A stretch of 64,000 bases of DNA from DATAAP01 sp041690495 (GTDB lineage: Bacteria > Pseudomonadota > Alphaproteobacteria > CACIAM-22H2): assembly GCA_041690495.1 (NCBI GenBank), contig JAWLHE010000002.1, positions 248,001 through 312,000 on the forward strand, in the 5' to 3' direction. Of the stretch, positions 16,887-27,719 are shown one piece after another. The notes beneath the pieces are model-generated. The model worked only from the letters and a program-made list of their open reading frames with translations. It was not told where the DNA came from and did not search any database. The stretch's first letter is position 1. Every line of letters starts with the position of its first letter. Made by a program: the position numbers and the translations under genes.

Positions 16887-17663
16887 ATGTTGCCGGCCTT
16901 GTTCATCTCCCATGGTGCACCGACTCTGCCGCTGGAGGACGTGCCGGCGCGCGGCTTCCTCTCCGAGCTGGGCGGGACTCTCGAGCGGCCCAGGGCCGTG
17001 CTCGCGGTTTCCGCGCACTGGGAAACCGCGACCCCGCAGGTCAGTGCCGCCGAACGGCCGGAGACGATCCACGACTTCTACGGCTTCCCGGACGCGCTCT
17101 ACCGGCTTTCCTATCCCGCGCCGGGGGCTCCTGAACTCGCCGCGCGCGCGGTTTCGCGGCTGCGCGAGGCGGGCCTCCAGGCTGCGACCGATCCGGCCCG
17201 CGGACTCGATCACGGCGCATGGGTGCCGTTGATGTTGATGTATCCGGAGGCAACCGTGCCGGTGACGCAGATCTCGATCCAGCCCGAGCTTGGCCCCGCG
17301 CATCACTTCGCGGTCGGCCGCGCTCTGGCGCCGCTGCGCGCGGAGGGCGTGCTGGTCCTGGCAAGCGGCAGCGCGGTGCACAATCTGCGCGACCTCGCGT
17401 GGGACGCCGTAGGCGGGCAGCCGGTCGAGTGGGCCCGGCAATTCGACGCATGGCTCGCGGACCGAATCGACCGCGGCGCTACCGAGGCGTTGCTCGACTA
17501 TCGCCAGCGTGCGCCGCACGCGGTGCGGGCACATCCGCGTGACGAGCATCTTCTGCCCCTGTTCGCGGCGATGGGCGCGGGCGGCCCCGAGGCGTCCGGT
17601 CGGCGCATCCATGCGAGCTTCACGCTGGGTTCGCTCAGCATGTCGGCATTCAGTTTTTCGTAA
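16887..17663 (+). CDS. class III extradiol ring-cleavage dioxygenase (YgiD/DODA-like)
   Basis: This 258-residue LigB-superfamily non-haem iron dioxygenase opens catechol-type rings. The metal-ligand motifs are intact: LFISHGAPTLPLED (His), VSAHWET (His), GLDHGAWVPLMLMYP (His with acid-base catalyst) and VLASGSAVHNLRDL. The arrangement fits 4,5-DOPA dioxygenase-like proteins found in many proteobacteria, whose real substrate is often unknown. It is divergent from an HxlR regulator, a common pairing for inducible aromatic or quinone stress genes. Confidence 0.88.
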   Translation: MLPALFISHGAPTLPLEDVPARGFLSELGGTLERPRAVLAVSAHWETATPQVSAAERPETIHDFYGFPDALYRLSYPAPGAPELAARAVSRLREAGLQAATDPARGLDHGAWVPLMLMYPEATVPVTQISIQPELGPAHHFAVGRALAPLRAEGVLVLASGSAVHNLRDLAWDAVGGQPVEWARQFDAWLADRIDRGATEALLDYRQRAPHAVRAHPRDEHLLPLFAAMGAGGPEASGRRIHASFTLGSLSMSAFSFS

Positions 17664-17743
17664 TCCGGCCACTCCATCGTGATTGGCCGCGTTCGGCGAC
17701 AGCGTCCCCTCAAACTTGAGTCAAAGGCAGGAGATCTCTGCAA

Positions 17744-17968
17744 ATGCGATCGAAACTTCGCGACATGATCGCCGCCTGGGCGGTTGCGCTGCTGCTGATG
17801 GCGGTGATCGCCGGCGCACCGTGGGAGACGCTGCACACCGGCGTTCCGCCGGGCGTGGTCGATCCCGGTCAGCAGCGCTTCGCCGTCGAGTCCGCTGCGG
17901 GAGAGCCGGGTCATGCGCCGCATCAGGAGGATTCGCGTTTCACGGCGTTCGGGCCCGAAGGCTTGTAA
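17744..17968 (+). CDS. small hypothetical protein with N-terminal hydrophobic segment
   Basis: This is a 74-residue protein of unknown function. MRSKLRDMIAAWAVALLLMA begins a positively charged N-terminus followed by a hydrophobic core of about 17 residues ending at IAGAP, a signal peptide or anchor. The remaining 45 residues are acidic with two His near HAPHQED. A clear Shine-Dalgarno, AGGAG, lies 11 bases before ATG 17744. A bidirectional hairpin terminator follows at 18001-18026. Confidence 0.5.
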   Translation: MRSKLRDMIAAWAVALLLMAVIAGAPWETLHTGVPPGVVDPGQQRFAVESAAGEPGHAPHQEDSRFTAFGPEGL

Positions 17969-18000
17969 TAACCGCCGGCAATCGAAGCCCGGACACGAAA

Positions 18001-18026
18001 AAGGCGGCTCCATCGGGAGCCGCCTT
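18001..18026. terminator. bidirectional terminator between small gene and grxD
   Basis: The stem AAGGCGGCTCC / GGAGCCGCCTT with loop ATCG is an 11-bp perfect hairpin. It is flanked by A-rich sequence on the left (CGAAA) and T-rich sequence on the right (GCGTTTTCC), so it can end transcripts from both the 17744 gene and the grxD operon. Confidence 0.85.
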
Positions 18027-18049
18027 GCGTTTTCCGGGCTCTTACCCGC

Positions 18050-18379
18050 TTACGCCGCCTTGATGCCCTTCGTCTGCAACATCTGCTGCAGCTCGCCCGT
18101 CTGAAACATCTCGCGGATGATGTCGCAGCCGCCGACGAACTCACCCTTCACATAGAGCTGGGGGATCGTCGGCCAGTTCGAGAACTCCTTGATGCCCTGG
18201 CGGATCGACGGGTCCGAGAGCACGTCGACACCTTTGAACTTCACGCCGAGATGCGTGAGGATCTGCACGACGGCGGCGGAGAAGCCGCATTGCGGGAAGA
18301 CCGGGCTTCCCTTCATGTAGAGGACGACGTCATTGCCGGTGATGTCATCCTTGATGCGCTGCTGGACGGTCTGGTCCAT
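18050..18379 (-). CDS. grxD: monothiol glutaredoxin, Grx4/GrxD type
   Basis: This 109-residue CGFS-type glutaredoxin carries or transfers [2Fe-2S] clusters together with BolA. The motif KGSPVFPQCGFS contains the active cysteine. WPTIPQLYVKGEFVGGCDII is the glutathione-binding cis-Pro and GG segment. The BolA gene lies 23 bp upstream on the same strand, the usual genetic partnership. It is the last gene of the purL-bolA-grxD run and is followed by a strong terminator. Confidence 0.96.
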   Translation of the reverse strand: MDQTVQQRIKDDITGNDVVLYMKGSPVFPQCGFSAAVVQILTHLGVKFKGVDVLSDPSIRQGIKEFSNWPTIPQLYVKGEFVGGCDIIREMFQTGELQQMLQTKGIKAA

Positions 18380-18402
18380 GACTCTCTCCTCGTAATTCGG
18401 CC

Positions 18403-18642
18403 TCAGGCACCTTCGGGCACCGAGGTCTGCAGCGCCATCGCATGCAGCTCTCCGCCCATGCGCCCCCTCAGCGCCTGATAAACCATCTGGTGTTGCTGCA
18501 CGCGGCTCTTGCCCTTGAACGTAGCCGAAACGACGTGGGCCGCATAATGGTCGCCGTCGCCGCGCAGGTCCTCGATCGTAACCTTGGCGTCGGGGATGGC
18601 CTCGCGGATCATCCGCTCAATATCGGTGGCCGACATCGGCAT
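18403..18642 (-). CDS. BolA family protein (IbaG-like)
   Basis: This 79-residue BolA-fold protein would form [2Fe-2S]-bridged heterodimers with the glutaredoxin encoded next. HYAAHVVSATFKGKSRVQQH is the invariant helix-strand with the cluster-ligand candidate His near its C-terminus. VYQALRGRMGGELHAMALQT is the conserved end with the ligand histidine in ELHA. Length matches the short IbaG/YrbA group. It sits 21 bp after purL and 23 bp before grxD. Confidence 0.94.
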   Translation of the reverse strand: MPMSATDIERMIREAIPDAKVTIEDLRGDGDHYAAHVVSATFKGKSRVQQHQMVYQALRGRMGGELHAMALQTSVPEGA

Positions 18643-18663
18643 GGCGCTGGCTCGGTTCCGGCT

Positions 18664-20870
<2,207 letters not shown>

Positions 20871-20874
<4 letters not shown>

Positions 20875-21560
20875 GCCACGACCTCGGCGAGGGCATCGAA
20901 CAGGGCACGGCCATCGGTCGAGCCGAGCTGGGGATCGGTCGCGTTCTCGGGGTGCGGCATCAGGCCCAGTACGTTCTTGGTGTCGTTGAAGACGCCGGCG
21001 ATATTGCGCGCCGAGCCGTTGCAGTTCGTCTCCGCCGTGACGTTGCCGGCCGCGTCGCTGTAGCGGAAGGCGACCTGGCCCCTGTCCTCGATGCGGTCGA
21101 GCGTGGCCGGGTCGGCAAAGTAGTTGCCGTCATGATGGGCAATCGGCACGCTCAGCACCTGACCGGTCGAGTAGCGCTGGGTGAACAGGCTCTGGCTCGT
21201 CTCGACCTTGAGGTGCACGTTGCGGCAGATGAATTTGAGCGACGCGTTGGTCAGCAGGACGCCCGGGAGCAGGCCAGCCTCGCACAGGATCTGGAACCCG
21301 TTGCAGATGCCGATGACCGGCGTGCCGCGCTCGGCGCGCCGCTTCACCTCGCTCATGATCGGCGAGCGCGCCGCAATGGCACCGGTGCGCAGGTAGTCCC
21401 CGTAGGAGAAGCCGCCGGGCAGCACGATCAGATCGACATCCGGCAGCTCGGCGTCGCGATGCCAGATGTGCAGCGGCTGCCTGCCGGTGGACCGCTCGAT
21501 CGCATCGGCGACGTCCTGTTCGCGATTGGATCCGGGAAAGACGATGACGGCGGATTTCAT
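20871..21560 (-). CDS. purQ: phosphoribosylformylglycinamidine synthase, glutaminase subunit
   Basis: This 229-residue class I glutamine amidotransferase feeds ammonia to PurL. VIVFPGSNREQDVADAI opens the protein. VLPGGFSYGDYLRTGAIAA is the family signature. VIGICNGFQILCEAGLLPG carries the nucleophile Cys (about residue 89), and LMPHPENATD gives the catalytic His and Glu. In most alphaproteobacteria purS and purC lie immediately upstream. Here they are about 2 kb away, beyond an opposite-strand three-gene islet. Confidence 0.97.
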
Positions 21561-21742
21561 GGAGAGATAGGCCCGCTAAAGGCTTCGATATAGGGGATTC
21601 GCTCCGCCGCGGCAACGCGCATGGAACCGCAATGGCCGGGCTGCTGTCTGACGTTGCCTACAGGCACATCGTTCTGGACACCTTCGGTTGTGGTCCCGAT
21701 AATTTGCACACTGTCGATTCGGAATCGCTGGCAACCAATCCA

Positions 21743-22627
21743 ATGCAGTTTTTTCGCATCTTGCTCTCTGGGCTCCTGATCGGCGCGTCGGCCTCTACAG
21801 CGGTTGCCAAAGCGGGTTCTGAGGAGTCGGTAACCTATCGCGTCGTCGAGGGCGGCCAGCCGCTCCTGCATGGCTGGCGGGCGACGCTGGACGTCGGTCA
21901 GAGCGGCGGCCCGCTTGAGGATGCGGAGTCCAGGATCGGCTACAGCCGCACCCGGGATGTCAAGCTCGGCCTTGAGTTCGGCGTCGGCGCACGGGGCTTT
22001 GCGCGCCTTGAGGCGATCCGTAGCCGCCGCAACACGAAGCGAGCTATCCAGTTCGAAGACCTGAAGGGGGACGCGGACGAAACCGGCATCGGCGCGACGG
22101 GCGGTGTGTTCCTGCTGCCTTTCCTGGCCGCCGGCCTCTCCGTCCAGTACCGGTCCGGCGATGGGACGGATGAATTCATCAACCGAACGGTCGGGACGTC
22201 CGTGATCGTCGATCGGGACGACACGTTGCGCCGGATAGCACCTTTCCTGCTCGTGACCGCTCCTGTCGGGCCGGTGAATGCAACCCTGCTGGGGGCGTAT
22301 GTCGATATCCGAACCGACTCGGACTACAGCAATGCGCCGATCGCCGGCGACAGCGGCCGCGTCAAGGCATCGCTCCTGGACGCATCGGTCGCCTGGCGGA
22401 TGACTCCTGAAGTCGAGATCGGCGGCAGCATCGGTTGGACGCATGTCGCCTCGCAACGTGTCCAGGCGGATGCGCTGCCCCTCGACACGGATACGGGCAC
22501 TGTCGGCGTCCACATTTCGTATCGGCTGACCGAATTTCTCGACGCCATGCTACGCGGCAGCCATGACTTCGCCAATGATAGAGGCAATGGTGCCCGCTTT
22601 GGCGGCGGCCTCGCCTACCGGTTCTGA
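21743..22627 (+). CDS. predicted outer-membrane beta-barrel protein
   Basis: This 294-residue protein of unknown function has a clear signal peptide from ATG 21743 (MQFFRILLSGLLIGASASTA, cleavage near AVAKA). The frame is open further upstream, but that part is polar and poorly coding. The mature part alternates polar and aromatic/hydrophobic residues in strand-length runs, and the chain ends GGLAYRF with terminal Phe, the outer-membrane insertion signal. It is the first of three plus-strand genes lying between the purine genes purQ and purS, followed 12 bp later by a lipoprotein gene. Confidence 0.7.
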   Translation: MQFFRILLSGLLIGASASTAVAKAGSEESVTYRVVEGGQPLLHGWRATLDVGQSGGPLEDAESRIGYSRTRDVKLGLEFGVGARGFARLEAIRSRRNTKRAIQFEDLKGDADETGIGATGGVFLLPFLAAGLSVQYRSGDGTDEFINRTVGTSVIVDRDDTLRRIAPFLLVTAPVGPVNATLLGAYVDIRTDSDYSNAPIAGDSGRVKASLLDASVAWRMTPEVEIGGSIGWTHVASQRVQADALPLDTDTGTVGVHISYRLTEFLDAMLRGSHDFANDRGNGARFGGGLAYRF

Positions 22628-22639
22628 GAGGGAAAGCTC

Positions 22640-23071
22640 ATGACATTGATCCGGGTGTTGCTTCGGATCGGGCTGGTCGTGCTGTTCGTCGGCAGCGTCG
22701 CCGGCTGCCATATATTTCTCGCCTCCGATGTCGTGCACTATGTTCCCGGCTACGGATACGTGGTGCATGTCGAAAGGCGTAGTCCGAAAACCGACGAGAC
22801 GGGCCAGGGCAGTCTTCTGAAGTATCGCAGCACAAACCGCTATTACGTTTTCGACTCCGAAGAGGCGGCGAGGCGCTTCATCGACTTACTTGAGTGGGAC
22901 AATACCGCGTCGATCGGCAAGAGTCATCGGCCGCGTTATGACGAAGGATCGGAGGATTATCACAAGATCGCATGTGCGACCGGTCGAATCGTGTGCGTGC
23001 CCCCGGGTGTGATCAATCGTGCCATCGACGGGGTGACGCCGCCGGTCCCGACGGCGCCGCCGCCGCAATAG
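22640..23071 (+). CDS. lipoprotein, paralogue 1 of a tandem pair
   Basis: This 143-residue protein of unknown function has a lipobox GSVAGC ending in Cys23 after a hydrophobic signal (IGLVVLFVGSVAG). The mature part holds VPGYGYVVHVERRSP and RYYVFDSEEAARRFIDLLEW, and ends TPPVPTAPPPQ. The same two motifs recur in the next gene in the same order, so the pair arose by tandem duplication. The residue following the lipobox Cys is His, compatible with outer-membrane sorting. It follows the barrel protein gene by 12 bp, probably as one operon. Confidence 0.7.
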   Translation: MTLIRVLLRIGLVVLFVGSVAGCHIFLASDVVHYVPGYGYVVHVERRSPKTDETGQGSLLKYRSTNRYYVFDSEEAARRFIDLLEWDNTASIGKSHRPRYDEGSEDYHKIACATGRIVCVPPGVINRAIDGVTPPVPTAPPPQ

Positions 23072-23113
23072 ACCTGGGCGATGCCCTGGCATCTGCCGCG
23101 AGAAACAAGACTC

Positions 23114-23536
23114 ATGAAATCAATCCGAACGCTTGTCCGTCTTGCGGCGGTCGCGATACTGGCCGGTAGCGTGTCCGGCTGTTTCGCGATCTACGAGGTC
23201 AAGAGCAGTGTCGCGAACGTTCCAGGCTACGGTTATGTCGTTCACGTGCAGGCCGACATCCCGCACGGCGCCTATAGCTCGAACTTCTCCGTGTATCAGT
23301 ACTATTACGTTTTTCAGACGGAGGAGGAGGCGCGGCGTTTCATCGAGGCCGTCAACGAGAGCATGTACGCCGAAGTCGCCAAGACTCACGAACCGCGCTA
23401 CCGGCAATACTCTCCGGAGTACGAGCAGATCGGGTGCTATCTGGGCACGATCAAGCCATGTGCTCTCGGCAGTACGCCCGCCAGCACGATCGATCGCGTC
23501 GTGCCGCCGGTGCCGACGGGTCCCACGCCGCGATAG
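23114..23536 (+). CDS. lipoprotein, paralogue 2 of a tandem pair
   Basis: This 140-residue lipoprotein has the lipobox GSVSGC (Cys at about residue 23). It shares with its neighbour the core VPGYGYVVHVQ, the YYYVFQTEEEARRFIEAV segment, a conserved Cys pair (GCYLGTIKPC versus ACATGRIVC) and the tail VPPVPTGPTPR. The start ATG 23114 was preferred to the longer frame from 23081 because it gives a normal signal peptide, MKSIRTLVRLAAVAILAGSV. No known domain is recognised. The gene converges on purS. Confidence 0.7.
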   Translation: MKSIRTLVRLAAVAILAGSVSGCFAIYEVKSSVANVPGYGYVVHVQADIPHGAYSSNFSVYQYYYVFQTEEEARRFIEAVNESMYAEVAKTHEPRYRQYSPEYEQIGCYLGTIKPCALGSTPASTIDRVVPPVPTGPTPR

Positions 23537-23598
23537 GGGGCTAGGTCCGTAACGGACGACTGGCATCGGCGCCGGCCTGACGCCGACGCCCGCGACGC

Positions 23599-23841
23599 TC
23601 AGTCCTGCAGCTCGATCGCGTAGTTCTCGATGACGGTGTTGGCGAGCAGCTTCTCGCACATCTGCTTGACTGCAGCCTGCGCCTTGGCGCGATCCTTCTC
23701 GGCGATGTCGAGCTCGATGTACTTGCCTTGGCGCACATCGCCGATCCCGGTGAAGCCGAGATTGCCGAGCGCGTGCGCGATCGCCTTGCCCTGGGGGTCG
23801 AGAACGCCGTTCTTGAGCGTGACGTGAATTTTTGCCTTCAT
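23599..23841 (-). CDS. purS: phosphoribosylformylglycinamidine synthase subunit PurS
   Basis: This 80-residue small subunit bridges PurQ and PurL for ammonia channelling. It begins MKAKIHVTLKNGVLDPQGKA, the classic PurS start, and contains VRQGKYIELDIAE. Start ATG 23841 fixes the family length. The longer open frame upstream is spurious. It follows purC by ten bases, and purQ-purL lie beyond the interrupting islet. Confidence 0.95.
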   Translation of the reverse strand: MKAKIHVTLKNGVLDPQGKAIAHALGNLGFTGIGDVRQGKYIELDIAEKDRAKAQAAVKQMCEKLLANTVIENYAIELQD

Positions 23842-23851
23842 GCCTGCACCA

Positions 23852-24616
23852 TCACTGCAACGTCTTGGGACCCTGCAGGTCCTGCGGGCCGCCCTCCGGC
23901 AGGATGCCGAGACGGCGGGCCACCTCACGGTACGCTTCCTCGACATTGCCGAGATCGCGGCGGAAGCGGTCCTTGTCCAGCTTCTCGTTGGTCTTTACGT
24001 CCCACAACCGTGCGCAATCCGGGCTGATCTCGTCGGCGAGGATGATGCGCATGTCCTCGTCCGTCCAGTGCCGCCCGAACTCTACCTTGAAGTCGACCAG
24101 GCGCAGCCCGACGCCCAGGAAGAGGCCGGACAGGAAGTCGTTGATGCGCAGCGCCAGCGCCATCATGTCGTCGAGGTCTTGGGTCGAGGCCCAGCCGAAC
24201 GCAGTGATGTGTTCCTCGGTGATCATCGGATCGCCGAGTTCGTCGCTCTTGTAGTAGTACTCGACGATCGAGCGCGGGAGCTGCTGGCCTTCCTTGACGC
24301 CGAAGCGCTCGGCGAAGCTGCCGGCGGCGACATTGCGGATGACCACCTCGATCGGGATGATCTCGACCTCGCGCACGAGCTGCTCGCGCATGTTCAGGCG
24401 CCGCACGAAGTGGGTCGGCACGCCCATCTCCTCGAGCCGCATCATCAGGTATTCGGAGATGCGGTTGTTGAGGACTCCCTTGCCTGTGATCACGCCCTTC
24501 TTCTTGGCGTTGAAGGCGGTCGCGTCGTCCTTGAAATACTGGACGATCGTACCCGGCTCGGGCCCCTCGAACAAAATCTTGGCCTTGCCTTCATAGATCT
24601 GTCTGCGTCGGGACAT
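23852..24616 (-). CDS. purC: SAICAR synthetase
   Basis: This 254-residue protein ligates aspartate to CAIR in purine synthesis. The N-terminal QIYEGKAKILFEGPEPGTIV holds the ATP-binding lysines. FKDDATAFNAKKKGVI, PIEVVIRNVAAGSF and VDFKVEFGRHWTDE are family signatures for substrate and metal binding. Its length is typical of the short bacterial form. The stop is ten bases before purS, so the two are co-transcribed. Confidence 0.97.
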   Translation of the reverse strand: MSRRRQIYEGKAKILFEGPEPGTIVQYFKDDATAFNAKKKGVITGKGVLNNRISEYLMMRLEEMGVPTHFVRRLNMREQLVREVEIIPIEVVIRNVAAGSFAERFGVKEGQQLPRSIVEYYYKSDELGDPMITEEHITAFGWASTQDLDDMMALALRINDFLSGLFLGVGLRLVDFKVEFGRHWTDEDMRIILADEISPDCARLWDVKTNEKLDKDRFRRDLGNVEEAYREVARRLGILPEGGPQDLQGPKTLQ

Positions 24617-24741
24617 CAGCGGCTTTCGGGAGGTCGGCCGGCTATCGCCGGCAATGCACGGGAAGCATGGGGTGGCCCATGCGGGGACCTCTTATATCCC
24701 CCTGATTGCCGCACCGCAACGCGCCTGATTAGCCTGCCAGA

Positions 24742-25488
24742 TCAGAGCTTTACATCTTCAAAACGGATCGACTCGGGATGGCCTCGGCCGAACCGCCAGA
24801 CGGGCTTGCGCGTTGCCCTGTCGGCGACGCTCGGCAACGCGATCAGCGAAGACGATACAGTGCCGAAGCCGTGCGGAGTCGCGATGGTCATGGCGCCCTG
24901 CGGGCCGGCTTCGGCCTCGGCCTCGCGGCTGGCGAGCAGGGTTTCCCACGCGCCCCAATCGCCCGACGTGGGGTCGGGCGCGGGCGCGGCGGCGAAGCGT
25001 GGCAGGTGGAAACGAATGCGGGCCGATTCCGTATCGTTGAGATCGTGTGCCGTCAGCATCGACAGTCCGACGGGAATCTCGGACGCGGTGATGCGGCCGC
25101 CGGCCGAGCGCAGCCAGAACGCATCGCGGTTGTCGGCAACGAAGAGGTTGAATGGCCGCCATGCTCGCGGATCGAGCGCCCGCAGAGCGGTTGCGGCGGC
25201 GACGGCGTCGGCGTGATCGAGCGCCTCGAGCGGCAGCTCGCCGCGCGAGCGCAGCCCGTCCGCAGGGCCGAGCGTACCCGGCCGGTTCAGGACGCCGGAG
25301 ACGACGCCCTGATCGTTGATGCCCAGCCAGGTCCCGCCTGCAAGCGCATCGAGCCCCGCGACGACGTCGCGGTCGGGCCAGTGGCGGCCCGGCGGCTGCC
25401 ATGGCCGCTTGACCATCTCGTCGCGGTTCGCTGCGAGAATGAGGGGCCATTCGTGATCGGGCCGGCGCAGCAGAACGACAGTGCACAT
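24742..25488 (-). CDS. NRDE family protein
   Basis: This 248-residue protein belongs to the NRDE (TANGO2-like) family. It starts MCTVVLLRRPDHEWPLILAA, then ANRDEM contains the name-giving NRDE motif with the N-terminal Cys2 kept. WPDRDVVAGLDALAGGTWLG is the next family block. An N-terminal-nucleophile hydrolase-like fold with Cys2 is predicted for the family. The cellular role in bacteria is not established. It lies upstream of purC on the same strand, but the 125-bp gap makes co-transcription uncertain. Confidence 0.85.
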   Translation of the reverse strand: MCTVVLLRRPDHEWPLILAANRDEMVKRPWQPPGRHWPDRDVVAGLDALAGGTWLGINDQGVVSGVLNRPGTLGPADGLRSRGELPLEALDHADAVAAATALRALDPRAWRPFNLFVADNRDAFWLRSAGGRITASEIPVGLSMLTAHDLNDTESARIRFHLPRFAAAPAPDPTSGDWGAWETLLASREAEAEAGPQGAMTIATPHGFGTVSSSLIALPSVADRATRKPVWRFGRGHPESIRFEDVKL

Positions 25489-25606
25489 CGCTGCTCAGCC
25501 TGCTGCAGGTGCGATTGCGAGGTTGCGGCGCGATCTGTATAAGACCGGCCGGGCGCCCCGTCGGTGCGGCGTCTTTCGCTTTGGCGACCAGGAGACGATA
25601 CGGGCC

Positions 25607-25930
25607 ATGACCACCTTCAACGAGCGCGAGAAGGGTTTCGAGCAGAAGTACAAGCACGACCAGGAACTCCAGTTCAAGGTCAATGCCCGGCGCAACCGTT
25701 TGCTGGGCATGTGGGCCGCGGAGCGCATGGGGCTCGCCGGCGCCGCGGCCGAGGACTATGCCAAGCAGGTCGTGCAGTCCGATTTCGAGAAGCCTGGCGA
25801 TGCCGATGTCATGGCGAAGGTCTCCGCGGATCTCGCCGCGAAGGGTGTCGCCGTAACCGATGTGGAGCTCCGCAAGGAGATGGAACGGCTGCTCGCGGTC
25901 GCCAAAGAGCAGATCATGAAGCAGGTCTGA
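25607..25930 (+). CDS. DUF1476 protein, F1-ATPase inhibitor subunit zeta
   Basis: This 107-residue all-helical protein matches the alphaproteobacterial zeta subunit, which blocks reverse rotation and ATP hydrolysis by F1FO-ATP synthase. The N-terminal MTTFNEREKGFEQKYKHDQE is the inhibitory segment. LQFKVNARRNRLLGMWAAER is the invariant hinge. The helix bundle then ends in VAKEQIMKQV. ATG 25607 follows GACCAGGAGACG, a good ribosome site. It is divergent from the NRDE gene. This family is nearly restricted to alphaproteobacteria, which supports the taxonomic reading. Confidence 0.95.
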   Translation: MTTFNEREKGFEQKYKHDQELQFKVNARRNRLLGMWAAERMGLAGAAAEDYAKQVVQSDFEKPGDADVMAKVSADLAAKGVAVTDVELRKEMERLLAVAKEQIMKQV

Positions 25931-26041
25931 TTCGGCCGCACTTTCGTAGGCCGGCTTTCAGGCCGTCCTTCCTGTCGGCCGAGGAAACCGGACGGCCAAG
26001 TTGCGCGTTGCCCCCGTTATTGACCAGCTAACGGGAGTATC

Positions 26042-26278
26042 ATGCGGACAGCGATCGTTCTGGCGGCCGCGGTCTTGTCGGCCGCGTGCGCGAGCGGGGC
26101 CCGGGTCGAATCGTCGACGCCCGACGTCGTAACGGTGCACTATTTCGAAGGCGACGCCGATGCCGCAGAGGCGAAGGCACGCGACGAATGCAGCCGGTAC
26201 GGCAAGCGGACCCGCCTGCGCAACACGACCGGCGACGGCACGGGCGAGCGCATGGGGATCTACGAATGCCTGCCGTGA
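26042..26278 (+). CDS. small lipoprotein
   Basis: This 78-residue protein has a short signal ending in the lipobox LSAAC (Cys16). The mature part has two further cysteines (DECSRYG and YECLP) that could form a disulfide. The central DADAAEAKARDECSRYGKR resembles small secreted proteins of Rhizobiales-like genomes. No function is assigned. ATG 26042 has the Shine-Dalgarno GGGAG eight bases upstream. It is convergent with purB, whose stop lies 10 bp away. Confidence 0.6.
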   Translation: MRTAIVLAAAVLSAACASGARVESSTPDVVTVHYFEGDADAAEAKARDECSRYGKRTRLRNTTGDGTGERMGIYECLP

Positions 26279-26288
26279 CGACGGGTGG

Positions 26289-27626
26289 CTAGCGGTTGGC
26301 CGCACGCGGCTTCGGTTGCGCCGCGGCGGCGGCCGGGCCGAACACCCGATCGAAGATCGTGTCGACGTGCTTGAAGTGGTAGTCGAGATCGAACTGGGCT
26401 TCGATCTGCTCCGCGGTCAGGCGCTTGCTCACCTCGGGATCGCCTTTGAGGCGGTCGAGAAAGCTGCCGCCGTTGCGCCAGGTCTCCATGGCGTGGCGCT
26501 GCACGACCTTGTAGGAATCCTCGCGGCTCATGCCGGCCTGCGTCAGGGCAAGCAGCACGCGCTGCGAATGGACCAGGCCGCCGAGCCGGTCCAGGTTGGC
26601 GAGCATGCTCTCGGGATAGACCACCAGGTTCTCGATCAGGCCGGCGAGACGCACCAGCGCGAAGTCGAGAGCGATCGTTGCATCCGGGCCGAAAACGCGC
26701 TCGACCGCCGAGTGCGAGATGTCGCGCTCGTGCCATAGCGCCACGTTCTCGAGGGCGGGGGTCACGGCGGCGCGCACGATGCGCGCGAGCCCGGTGAGAT
26801 TCTCGGACAGGACCGGGTTGCGCTTGTGCGGCATCGCGGACGAACCCTTCTGCCCCGGGCTGAAATACTCTTCGGCCTCGCGCAGCTCGGTTCGCTGCAG
26901 ATGCCGGATCTCGATCGCCACATGCTCGATCGAGCTGGCGATCACGCCGAGCGCGGCGAAGAATGCCGCGTGGCGGTCGCGCGGGATCACCTGTGTCGAG
27001 ACCGGCTCGACCGCCAGGCCGAGCTTGCTGGCGACATGGGCTTCGACCCGCGGATCGATATGCGCGAAGGTGCCGACGGCGCCGGAGATGGCACAGGTCG
27101 CGACCTCGCGCCGCGCCGCGACCAGGCGCTCGCGGTTGCGCGCGAACTCCGCGTAGAACGTGGCGAGCTTGAGCCCGAACGTCACCGGCTCGGCATGGAT
27201 GCCGTGGCTGCGGCCGATCATCGGTGTCCGCTTGTGCTCAAGCGCCCGAGCCCTGAGCGCCACCAGCACGCGATCGAGATCGGCGAGCAGGATGTCGCTG
27301 GCCTGGGTCAGCTGCACCGCCAGGCACGTGTCCAGCACGTCGGACGAGGTCATGCCCTGGTGCACGAAACGCGCCTCGGGCCCGACATGCTCGGCAAGAT
27401 TGGTCAGGAAGGCGATGACGTCATGTTTGGTCTCCCGCTCGATCTCGTCGATGCGGTCGACCTCGAACTTGCCGCGTTCCCAGACGGCCTTGGCCGCGGC
27501 CTTAGGAATGATGCCGAGCTCTGCCTGGGCGTCGCAGGCATGGGCCTCGATCTCGAACCAGATCCGAAAGCGGTTCTCGGGCGTCCAAATCGCCGCCATC
27601 TCCGGGCGGGTGTAGCGCGGGATCAA
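26289..27626 (-). CDS. purB: adenylosuccinate lyase
   Basis: This 445-residue fumarase/aspartase-superfamily enzyme splits SAICAR and adenylosuccinate. The start MIPRYTRPEMAAIWTPENRF is typical of the bacterial short form. HDVIAFLTNLAEHVG, QGMTSSDVLDTCLAVQ and MIGRSHGIHAEPVTFG carry active-site His residues. GSSAMPHKRNPVLSENL is the flexible catalytic-serine loop. The C-terminal part is complete. It lies upstream of the other purine genes, which start about 1.7 kb downstream on the same strand. Confidence 0.97.
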   Translation of the reverse strand: MIPRYTRPEMAAIWTPENRFRIWFEIEAHACDAQAELGIIPKAAAKAVWERGKFEVDRIDEIERETKHDVIAFLTNLAEHVGPEARFVHQGMTSSDVLDTCLAVQLTQASDILLADLDRVLVALRARALEHKRTPMIGRSHGIHAEPVTFGLKLATFYAEFARNRERLVAARREVATCAISGAVGTFAHIDPRVEAHVASKLGLAVEPVSTQVIPRDRHAAFFAALGVIASSIEHVAIEIRHLQRTELREAEEYFSPGQKGSSAMPHKRNPVLSENLTGLARIVRAAVTPALENVALWHERDISHSAVERVFGPDATIALDFALVRLAGLIENLVVYPESMLANLDRLGGLVHSQRVLLALTQAGMSREDSYKVVQRHAMETWRNGGSFLDRLKGDPEVSKRLTAEQIEAQFDLDYHFKHVDTIFDRVFGPAAAAAQPKPRAANR

Positions 27627-27719
27627 GGCTGTTCCTCTGTTCTCGAAAGGGGTCGAGTGAGAGATTTAGCCCGCGCACCGGGCGGGCGGAAGCGCAAAGT
27701 GCCGTAGTCGGTACGGCGG

